Source of the DNA: Thermoplasmata archaeon
GTDB taxonomy: Archaea > Thermoplasmatota > Thermoplasmata > Lutacidiplasmatales > UBA184
Length of the DNA stretch: 5,565 bases
NCBI GenBank assembly: GCA_030038885.1
Contig: JASHQY010000074.1
Coordinates: 1-5,565, forward strand
Reading direction: 5' to 3'
Each line of letters starts with the position of its first letter. Positions within the stretch are counted from its first letter, which is position 1. The notes below the pieces were generated by a model that was not told the origin of the DNA, did no database searches, and worked only from the letters and a program-made list of their open reading frames with translations. A program made the position numbers and the translations under genes. Positions 1 through 4,854 of this stretch are shown here, one piece after another.

Positions 1-389
1 CTCGCCCGGATGGCCGTGCGGGCCAGCGATCCGTATCGCCATCCGATCTCTCGTATCGGGTCCGTCCCGAACAGGACGACCCGGGGCTGGGGGCGGGCCA
101 GGTACGCCGCCGGGAGACCGAAGTACACGTCGTTGACCTGGACCAGGTCGAAGTGGCCCGCGGCGGCGCGGATCGCACGGCGGAGGGACTCGATCCCTTG
201 GGGGTAGCGAAGCGCACCGACCGAACGGACGCCGGGTTCGCGCAACAACTCCCGGTGCACTCCCGACCCCGTGAGCACGAGGAACTCGCCTTCGACTTTC
301 GAGCGAAGAGCCCGGAACAGCTCCAGCGTCTGGATCGCCTGTCCACCCCCCTTGTCGACATGCGAGTTGACGAACAGGACCCGCGTCAT
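1..389 (-). CDS. Glycosyltransferase, GT4-like, N-terminal fragment (runs off left edge)
   Basis: An open frame of 129 codons starts at ATG 389-387 and continues past the window edge without a stop. The N-terminus begins MTRVLFVNSHVDKGGGQAIQ: a first beta strand, then a glycine-rich loop (residues 13-16) followed by a helix (AIQTLELFRAL). This is the usual opening of GT-B fold, family 4 glycosyltransferases, which transfer a sugar from a nucleotide-sugar donor to a lipid-linked or polysaccharide acceptor at the cytoplasmic membrane face. Near residues 79-92, HFDLVQVNDVYFGL resembles the 'DvvhvH' strand of the acceptor-binding domain. The donor-binding C-terminal domain with its E-x7-E motif lies outside the window, so donor and acceptor are unknown. 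The gene starts only 7 bases after the flippase stop, with no clear Shine-Dalgarno site, which suggests co-transcription and coupled translation. A UDP-GlcNAc 2-epimerase-like GT-B protein is a less likely alternative. Confidence 0.8.
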   Translation of the reverse strand, partial: MTRVLFVNSHVDKGGGQAIQTLELFRALRSKVEGEFLVLTGSGVHRELLREPGVRSVGALRYPQGIESLRRAIRAAAGHFDLVQVNDVYFGLPAAYLARPQPRVVLFGTDPIREIGWRYGSLARTAIRA

Positions 390-396
390 CGCTGTA

Positions 397-2013
397 CTAC
401 CGGGAGGGAGCGGCCGATGGGACGATCGGGGCGTACTGCTGCCCGTGGCGGCAGTGGTCGCACGCCGAGGCCCAGCAGATCAGCGGGCGGAGCCGGGCCA
501 TCGAATGCGGGAGATGCTGGTGCAGCACGTCCGCCACTTCGCCGGGGATCGCCCGCATGGTCCGCAGCACGGCCAGGAAGGTACCCGCCGCGGCGAGAAC
601 GAAGACGGGAACGAACAGGGCGTCGTAGCGGAGCAGGATCAGCGGCACCGCAGCGACGATAACCATGGCCCCCACCGCCACCCATATCCGCACGATCGAA
701 CGGGTGTCGAACTGGACCAGGCCTGTCCCGCGAAGCACGAAGTATAGTGCGAGAAACGGCGCCCAGAACATCGCGGAGTTCCCGATCGCCGCGCCCAGCA
801 TCCCGATACGGGGTACCAGGACCACGGAGAGCGCGGTGTTGAACACCAGCGCCAGCGCGGATGCGCCCGCGAGCACGGAGGTCCGCCGGACCCCCGTGGC
901 GATGCTCACGAGGACGGCGAACGGGACGAAGAGGGCCGTGATGGCGAGCAAGACGGCCATCGGCCAACTTGCGGCGACGAAGGGTCCCCCGACGAGGACT
1001 CGGAGGAGGAACGGTCCGATCGCCGCTACTCCGAGGCCGAGGGGGGCATACGCGAGAACGACAAGGGTGCTCGACGTCACGCCAAGCCTACGGATGGCGT
1101 CCCGGTCCCCGCGTCCGAACAGGGCCGAGACTCGCGGGACGAGGATCGAGGAGAAGGGGGTCACGACGAAGAGCGTCGCCCCCGCGAAGAGGATGGCGTA
1201 GTTGTAGATCCCCACGATCGCGAGGTTCGCCACGCTCGCGAGGATCAACCGGTCCACGTAGTACGTGCTCGTCGTGAGGAGCCCCGACGCAAGGACCGGG
1301 AGGGAATAGAGCAGGACCGTACGGCTGAGATGGAGGGCAGGAAGCGACGGTCCGGTCGGAGGGGACGGGGCCCCGGTGCGTCGCACGACCCAGAGGATCG
1401 CGACCAACGAGGCGACCACGCCCGCGGTCGCGCCCAGGATCCATCCGAACACGATGGATTGAACGCTGGGAAAGAACTGAATGAGCACCACCGGGACGCT
1501 GTACATCGCGATGTTCCCGAGCGTGCTCGTCGCGCCGTACGCGGCGTAGCGCTGGAATCCGAGGAGCACACCCTGGAACACCCGCGCGGCCGTGACCAGC
1601 CCCGAAAAGATCCCGAGGTACTCGATCGAGAGCGTGTACTGGCCCGAGTGGAAGAACAGGTGGCTCAGCCCGCTCGAGAGCGCCACCGTGATTCCGAGGG
1701 TCGCGAGAAACAGCAGGGCGGCGGCCACGTACGAGGTCCCCACCAGAGTTCGAGCGATCGACAGGTCTCCTCGGGCGCGGTAGAAGGCAAGAAAGTGCTG
1801 GTACCCTGCGTTCAGTCCGAGCGCGACCACCACGCTGATGATCATCGCGAACGCCTGGAGGATGACGATGGCCCCCAGTTGCCCCAAGGGGAGCACCCGG
1901 GCCATGTAGAGAAAGAACAGGGCGCCAGCGACCGTCAGCGAGACCGTGCTCGCATAGACCCACGGGATCGACCCGTGGGGTATCTCGATGGACTCTCCGC
2001 CCGGCTCGGTCAA
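397..2013 (-). CDS. Polysaccharide / lipid-linked oligosaccharide flippase (Wzx-like, MATE/MOP superfamily)
   Basis: This 538-residue protein has about 14 hydrophobic segments, near residues 18-38, 45-67, 91-113, 131-151, 160-180, 188-210, 234-252, 260-285, 316-340, 348-372, 383-402, 410-427, 443-461 and 466-484. That count and the pattern of an early short loop with 'ARVLPLGQLGAI' (38-49) fit Wzx-type exporters, which flip undecaprenyl- or dolichyl-linked glycans across the cytoplasmic membrane. YYVDRLILAS followed by VGIYNYAILFA (251-276) resembles the conserved 'DrliLg...vGiYn' segment starting the second half of the fold. The start is TTG at 2013-2011: the frame is open upstream to a TAA at 2088-2086 but holds no ATG or GTG, and the next Met is inside helix 1. 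The TTG overlaps the TGA of a possible short leader ORF. A tail of about 55 residues follows the last helix and has an unusual cysteine/histidine cluster (513-523). The downstream GT4 gene is probably in the same operon. Confidence 0.88.
   Translation of the reverse strand: MTEPGGESIEIPHGSIPWVYASTVSLTVAGALFFLYMARVLPLGQLGAIVILQAFAMIISVVVALGLNAGYQHFLAFYRARGDLSIARTLVGTSYVAAALLFLATLGITVALSSGLSHLFFHSGQYTLSIEYLGIFSGLVTAARVFQGVLLGFQRYAAYGATSTLGNIAMYSVPVVLIQFFPSVQSIVFGWILGATAGVVASLVAILWVVRRTGAPSPPTGPSLPALHLSRTVLLYSLPVLASGLLTTSTYYVDRLILASVANLAIVGIYNYAILFAGATLFVVTPFSSILVPRVSALFGRGDRDAIRRLGVTSSTLVVLAYAPLGLGVAAIGPFLLRVLVGGPFVAASWPMAVLLAITALFVPFAVLVSIATGVRRTSVLAGASALALVFNTALSVVLVPRIGMLGAAIGNSAMFWAPFLALYFVLRGTGLVQFDTRSIVRIWVAVGAMVIVAAVPLILLRYDALFVPVFVLAAAGTFLAVLRTMRAIPGEVADVLHQHLPHSMARLRPLICWASACDHCRHGQQYAPIVPSAAPSR
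1959..1979 (-). other. Perfect 8-bp hairpin inside codons 12-19 of the flippase
   Basis: CCCACGGG (1959-1966) and CCCGTGGG (1972-1979) are perfect inverted repeats separated by 5 bases. In the mRNA this hairpin would lie about 35-55 bases downstream of the TTG start, just before the first transmembrane segment is encoded. It could affect early elongation or initiation, or be incidental to codon choice for PHGSIPW. Confidence 0.4.
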
Positions 2014-2081
2014 CTTGGGTAGCGGTGCCCGCCGTTCACCCGCCCTCCTCGCGTCACGTCGTTGAGTACTGCCCGCCTCAT
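2010..2081 (-). CDS. Possible 23-codon leader ORF overlapping the flippase start
   Basis: ATG 2081-2079 opens a 23-codon frame ending at TGA 2012-2010, whose first two bases are the last two of the flippase TTG start (TTGA overlap). The peptide is basic and starts MRRAVLNDV. GGTGAT, matching part of the archaeal anti-Shine-Dalgarno complement, runs into the ATG. Inside the ORF, AGGAGG at 2049-2044 precedes an in-frame GTG (2039-2037) by 4 bases, giving a shorter 9-codon version with the same stop. An overlap of this kind would allow ribosomes finishing the leader to re-initiate on the otherwise weak TTG. No homolog is recognised, and a frame this short can occur by chance in GC-rich DNA, so this is a tentative call. 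Confidence 0.25.
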   Translation of the reverse strand: MRRAVLNDVTRGGRVNGGHRYPS

Positions 2082-2251
2082 CACCTTACGCGTCCAACGC
2101 CGAGCCGGCGGCAACGTCCGTCCCGAATTCTCGCGCCGTCCGGACCGCCCCCGGAGTGGGGTAGCAGAGGGGCGTCGTACCGCCCAGGGTGGCCGTCCGC
2201 CCGGGGGCGGTCAGCAGATTGAAGCCTGCTCGGGTGCTTTGGTCCTTGGCC
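2014..2251. promoter_or_regulatory. Divergent intergenic region between flippase and GT2 genes
   Basis: This spacer must hold the promoters of two divergent genes, yet I find no convincing archaeal TATA box for either one. The only near candidates are not A/T-rich enough. It contains the leader ORF described separately. It also has nested G/C-rich inverted repeats: ACCGCCC (2179-2185) with GGGCGGT (2205-2211), and a shorter alternative CCGCC (2197-2201) with GGCGG (2206-2210) around a 4-base loop, 41 bases before the GT2 start. Confidence 0.4.
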
Positions 2252-3292
2252 ATGGCGACACCGCCGAGCATCAGCGTCATCGTGCTCGCCTACAATCGAC
2301 GGAACTACCTGAAGGGCGGAGTCGCCTCCGTCCTCGATCAAACGCTTCCACGGGATCGCTTCGAGGTGCTCGTCTTCAAGAACTTCGACGACCCCGAAAT
2401 TGATGCGTACCTCTCCGCCCAGGGTGTGCGGAACCTCACCTCACCCCCGAGCTCGCGCCCCCGAACGCTCCGTACCGTGCTCCAGGAAGCGAAGGGAGAC
2501 GTCCTTTGCTTCATGGACGATGACGACCTGTTCACCCCGGACAAGCTGGCGTTCGTCGAAGGGGCCTTCGCGGCGGATCCGACGCTCGGCTACCTTCACA
2601 ACGAATTCTTCGTGATCGACGACGAAGGCAAGCCCTATGCTCACAGCCCATTTCCCCAGGTGACCGAGCGCGTCTATATACCGGCGGGAGACGGTCGGAC
2701 CCGGCCCCTACCGATCCGCGCGCTGGATCTCGGGTTCAATTCGAGCTGCGTCAGCATCCGTCGGGACTGGGTGGGGCCCTACCTGGACTCCTTCGACCGC
2801 CGCGAGGCGGAGTGGTCGGATCGGATCCTGCTCTGCACGGCCCTCCTTTCCGGTCGTGCGTTCCTCGCGGATCCGACGAGGCTCACGCGCTACCGGTACC
2901 ACGACAGCTGGTCGAACGTCCTCCACTACTCTCTGGATTCGCTCGACCGGATCGCCGAGATGGATGCGCAGAACATTGCGGTGCTCGAGCTGATTCGCGG
3001 ACTCGCGCCCGGCACGGTGATGGAGCAATGGATGCGCGAAGACATGGTGTACGTTCGGTTCCACCGGAGCCTGTTTGCACGAACGGCCGACTGGAGCCCC
3101 CGCCTGCGGGACTTCTTCGATTTCTTCACGAGTAGCCTCCGCCGCCGGAACACGGCGTTCGTGTACCTCATCCCGCTCCAACTCCTGTCGCGACTCGCTC
3201 CCCGGGAGGCTCCAAAGGTGTACTTCGGGCTCGCGACGCTCTTCCGGCGGTTCTCGTTCCGTCGGTCCGCCGGCGCGGAAGGTCCCGCGTAG
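2252..3292 (+). CDS. Glycosyltransferase family 2 (GT-A fold)
   Basis: The 346-residue soluble protein begins MATPPSISVIVLAYNRRNYL, the classic GT2 first strand that binds the nucleotide-sugar. A second strand, FEVLVFKNFDD (37-47), follows. GDVLCFMDDDDLF (82-94) carries the aspartate-rich metal/nucleotide-diphosphate site equivalent to DxD. HNEFFVIDDEG (116-126), NSSCVSIRR (163-171) and EAEWSDRILLCTALLSG (185-201) match the acceptor-side half; D190 is the best candidate for the general base. YRYHDSWSN (near 216-224) resembles the 'yR.H..n.S' segment after the catalytic core. It would add a sugar to a lipid-linked or protein-linked acceptor in the cytoplasm; the sugar cannot be predicted. There are no transmembrane helices, and the C-terminal ~110 residues are mostly charged helices. 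ATG 2252 is chosen because the motif starts 7 residues later; an in-frame GTG at 2189 would add 21 residues with no GT2 character. No Shine-Dalgarno site is visible, so the transcript may be leaderless. Transcribed divergently from the flippase. Confidence 0.9.
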   Translation: MATPPSISVIVLAYNRRNYLKGGVASVLDQTLPRDRFEVLVFKNFDDPEIDAYLSAQGVRNLTSPPSSRPRTLRTVLQEAKGDVLCFMDDDDLFTPDKLAFVEGAFAADPTLGYLHNEFFVIDDEGKPYAHSPFPQVTERVYIPAGDGRTRPLPIRALDLGFNSSCVSIRRDWVGPYLDSFDRREAEWSDRILLCTALLSGRAFLADPTRLTRYRYHDSWSNVLHYSLDSLDRIAEMDAQNIAVLELIRGLAPGTVMEQWMREDMVYVRFHRSLFARTADWSPRLRDFFDFFTSSLRRRNTAFVYLIPLQLLSRLAPREAPKVYFGLATLFRRFSFRRSAGAEGPA

Positions 3293-3309
3293 GGCCGTAC
3301 CGAGACGGC

Positions 3310-3340
3310 GGCCGACGGGCCCCGAAGGGCCGTATCGGTC
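3310..3340 (+). terminator. Stem-loop downstream of the GT2 stop codon
   Basis: GGCCG/CGGTC closes an inner stem in which ACGGgCCC pairs with GGGCCGT around a CGAA tetraloop, with one bulged G. It begins 17 bases after the TAG. No T-run follows, so it is either a 3' UTR structure or only a weak terminator. AGGGCCGTA occurs twice, at 3291-3299 and at 3326-3334 in the hairpin. Confidence 0.3.
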
Positions 3341-3388
3341 GGAGGACCCGGAGGGGCGCGGATGGGCGAGGGTCGATCGATCGCTCCG

Positions 3389-3396
3389 TTAAAATC
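3389..3396 (+). promoter_or_regulatory. Weak candidate archaeal TATA box (TTAAAATC)
   Basis: This is one of very few A/T-rich octamers outside genes in the window. If used on the plus strand, transcription would begin near 3415-3420, the left edge of the self-complementary region 3414-3528. The reverse strand reads as a short T-run and could instead be a termination signal for minus-strand transcripts from tRNA-Cys. Neither reading can be settled from sequence alone. Confidence 0.2.
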
Positions 3397-3413
3397 CTCG
3401 GGACTGTGGCGGA

Positions 3414-3528
3414 CCCTGCGATACCCCGGCGGCGGCCTGGAGGGACGAGGGGGGATCCGGCGCTCTCACGATGCCCGCTCGCTCTCGAGGTCGCGAGAGC
3501 ACGCGACCTCTCCCGGCGCAGGGCATCG
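3414..3528. repeat. Self-complementary intergenic element with alternative stems
   Basis: Four inverted repeats are packed here. CGATGCCC (3469-3476) pairs with GGGCATCG (3521-3528). Inside it GAGGTCGCG (3487-3495) pairs with CGCGACCTC (3502-3510) around a 6-base loop. GCTCTCG (3481-3487) can instead pair with CGAGAGC (3494-3500), excluding the 9-bp stem. CCCTGCG (3414-3420) can pair with CGCAGGG (3517-3523), competing with the outer 8-bp stem. The element lies between the GT2 gene and the 3' end of tRNA-Cys, which converge. It may be a bidirectional termination structure, a small RNA or a palindromic repeat unit; I recognise no RNA family. Confidence 0.4.
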
Positions 3529-3533
3529 GCAGA

Positions 3534-3606
3534 AGCCGAGGGAAGGATTCGAACCCTCGAAAAGCGGACTTGCGGTCCGCCGCATTAGCCACTCTGCCAC
3601 CTCGGC
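3534..3606 (-). tRNA. tRNA-Cys (anticodon GCA)
   Basis: A full 73-base cloverleaf is present. The acceptor stem GCCGAGG/CCTCGGC is perfectly paired. The D arm has 3 pairs plus G13/A22 and a GG in the loop; the anticodon stem GCGGA/TCCGC is perfect; the T arm GAGGG/CCTTC has one G-T pair and the loop TTCGAAT. The anticodon GCA lies at 3571-3573. The discriminator (complement of 3534) is U73, the hallmark identity base of tRNA-Cys. The variable loop is a short 5 bases, which rules out Ser or Leu. CCA is not encoded, as is common in archaea, and there is no intron. The anticodon loop reads CCGCAAG, so position 33 is C rather than the near-universal U, and C32 could pair with G38. This may be a true variant, an edited site or a sequencing error. 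It serves cysteine codons UGC and UGU. Confidence 0.93.
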
Positions 3607-3628
3607 GTTCAGCGCAGGGGGCCTCGCC

Positions 3629-3636
3629 AAATTAAA
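3629..3636 (-). promoter_or_regulatory. Box A (TATA) element of the tRNA-Cys gene
   Basis: TTTAATTT on the minus strand stands alone in a G/C-rich spacer. Its centre is about 26 bases upstream of the mature tRNA 5' end, the spacing expected for archaeal TBP binding with transcription starting at or just before the tRNA. This is the clearest promoter in the window and a main argument for an archaeal source. Confidence 0.7.
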
Positions 3637-3780
3637 GCCCACGGACCTGCCGGAGCCGGGTCGGGGCCGGTCCCCGCTCGGGCCGCTCCCCAGGACGTCG
3701 GGAGCTCGCCTTCGCGGACCCATGGGTCGTTCTGCGGACCGGGCCGGGGGGTCTGCCGGATTCGAGGGTCCGGGGGACCG
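3637..3780. other. Spacer between DUF1616 gene and tRNA-Cys promoter; inverted repeats only
   Basis: No gene is seen. The spacer holds a perfect 12-bp palindrome GACCCATGGGTC (3717-3728) flanked by two GCGGACC repeats (3714-3720 and 3734-3740). A small hairpin, GGTCC/GGACC with a GGG loop (3767-3779), lies right after the DUF1616 stop. That hairpin could mark the transcript end, but no T-run accompanies it. Confidence 0.35.
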
Positions 3781-4695
3781 TTACGTGACCTCGATGGAGA
3801 GCGTCGTGCTCCGGACCGGCGCAGTCGCGCCCGGCGAGGTCAGAGAGAATCCTACAACGTAGTCGCCAGCCGCCTCGAATTGGAACGAGACGTCCACCGA
3901 TTCGGAGACTCCCTTCGAAAGACTGAGCGGTTCGGACGACGCCGTCAGCGGGCCGAGCAACAACGGCATCGCCCATGGGATGCTGGTGTAGTTCGTACCG
4001 TTCTGCCCGATCAGCGAGGCGTTCACGGAGAGGGTCAGCGTCTGCGCGGTGGCGTTGTTCCGCACCTCCACGATCACCGCCATCGTCGAGTTGACCGCTC
4101 CGCCCAGCGGCAGGGTGCTCGTGGTTCCGTCCGGCCCCACGACGACGAGGGCCAGATTGGGAGCGGCTGCGGGCTGGAGCGTAGCGATGTACCCGATCGC
4201 GCCGAAGGTCACGAGCACGCCCGCGAGCAGCGCGTAGGCGGCGGCCCGTTGCCCGACGGAGAATCCGGCGAATCCCAACGACGACCACAATCGGCGGGCG
4301 ATCGGCCGGGACCGGCGCGCGGGTTGGTGAGCGCTTTGCGCCACCGACGCCGCGAAGCACAGAAGGGCCGCGACCGCCCCCCCGATCGCATCCACGGGCC
4401 CGATGGAAAAGTAGAGCAGCACCGTCCCGAACACCACGTTGAAGACCACGCTCAGGCCGACGATCACGGCAAGGTTCGCGGGGTACGACGGGAACGCGCG
4501 CTTCCCGAGGATGAACGCGGCCAGGGCGAACCCCGGGGCGAAGAACAGAACGAAGATGCCGAGCGGGACCTGGGCCCACGTGACGCGATACTCCGAGGAG
4601 AGAACGAATCCGGCGGTCAGCGCGGCCGAGACGAGCAGTAGGCGCGGGGCGTAGAGCGCCGTGGTGTCGGATGAAAGGTCCGAGCGAACCGACAA
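3781..4695 (-). CDS. DUF1616 family membrane protein with extracytoplasmic beta domain
   Basis: The 304-residue protein has about five hydrophobic segments (near 17-34, 42-64, 74-97, 101-121, 150-172), then a C-terminal domain (about 175-304) of alternating polar/hydrophobic strands. QVPLGIFVLFFAPGFALAAFILGKRAF (42-68) followed by a helix with GLSVVFNVVFG is the pattern I associate with DUF1616 (Pfam PF07760), an archaea-rich family of unknown function, sometimes near surface-glycan genes. The C-terminal part resembles Ig/CARDB-like folds (FQFEAAGDYVVGFSL near 271-285). It has five N-glycosylation sequons at N202, N214, N225, N232 and N235 and none before residue 175, which fits an exported, possibly glycosylated domain. 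The start is TTG 4695-4693, supported by a GGAGG Shine-Dalgarno site at 4704-4700. It lies 159 bases downstream of the mutase gene on the same strand. Its biochemical role is unknown. Confidence 0.82.
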   Translation of the reverse strand: MSVRSDLSSDTTALYAPRLLLVSAALTAGFVLSSEYRVTWAQVPLGIFVLFFAPGFALAAFILGKRAFPSYPANLAVIVGLSVVFNVVFGTVLLYFSIGPVDAIGGAVAALLCFAASVAQSAHQPARRSRPIARRLWSSLGFAGFSVGQRAAAYALLAGVLVTFGAIGYIATLQPAAAPNLALVVVGPDGTTSTLPLGGAVNSTMAVIVEVRNNATAQTLTLSVNASLIGQNGTNYTSIPWAMPLLLGPLTASSEPLSLSKGVSESVDVSFQFEAAGDYVVGFSLTSPGATAPVRSTTLSIEVT

Positions 4696-4699
4696 GGCT

Positions 4700-4706
4700 C
4701 CTCCCC
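4700..4706 (-). promoter_or_regulatory. Ribosome binding site supporting the TTG start of the DUF1616 gene
   Basis: GGGGAGG on the minus strand ends 4 bases before the TTG at 4695. It is the best Shine-Dalgarno match next to any annotated full-length gene here and decides the choice of a TTG start. Confidence 0.55.
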
Positions 4707-4854
4707 GAAAGCACGCAGCTTCCCCTTCTTATGAGTTACACGAGAGAACGAGTCCTTCGCCTCCTGCCGCAAATCCCCGGCGCCCGGTGCCCCACGAGCG
4801 CGGTCGGGCGGTGCCACCCCCGAAGGCGACCCTCTTGCCGGCGGAGGGGGATTC
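4707..4854. other. Spacer between mutase and DUF1616 genes
   Basis: No gene is seen. On the minus strand TCATAAGA (around 4729-4736) is the only A/T-rich spot. It lies about 35-40 bases before the DUF1616 start and could be a weak TATA element giving a short leader that ends at the Shine-Dalgarno site. Just after the mutase stop, CCCTC and GAGGG could form a 5-bp stem, a poor terminator candidate. Confidence 0.25.

Noticed and set aside
1088..1963. 291-codon minus-strand ORF inside the flippase
   Set aside because: Alternative frame of the same region with Arg/Gly/Pro-rich composition; the flippase frame shows 14 helices and family motifs.
2189..2251. Extended GTG start for the GT2 gene
   Set aside because: It adds 21 residues with no GT2 similarity; the family motif begins just after ATG 2252.
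2675..2680. TATATA sequence as a promoter
   Set aside because: It lies inside the GT2 coding region (residues VYIP) with no gene starting downstream at the expected distance.
3414..3528. CRISPR array, 5S rRNA, SRP RNA or RNase P RNA
   Set aside because: There are no regularly spaced direct repeats, and I could not find the conserved core motifs of these RNAs.
3534..3606. Assignment of the tRNA as Ser or Leu
   Set aside because: The variable loop is only 5 bases, the anticodon is GCA and the discriminator is U73, all pointing to Cys.
3632..4714. 360-codon minus-strand ORF overlapping the DUF1616 gene in another frame
   Set aside because: Its product is an arginine/proline/glycine-rich sequence without family signals and it runs through the tRNA promoter; the overlapping 304-residue frame has clear membrane segments and DUF1616 features.
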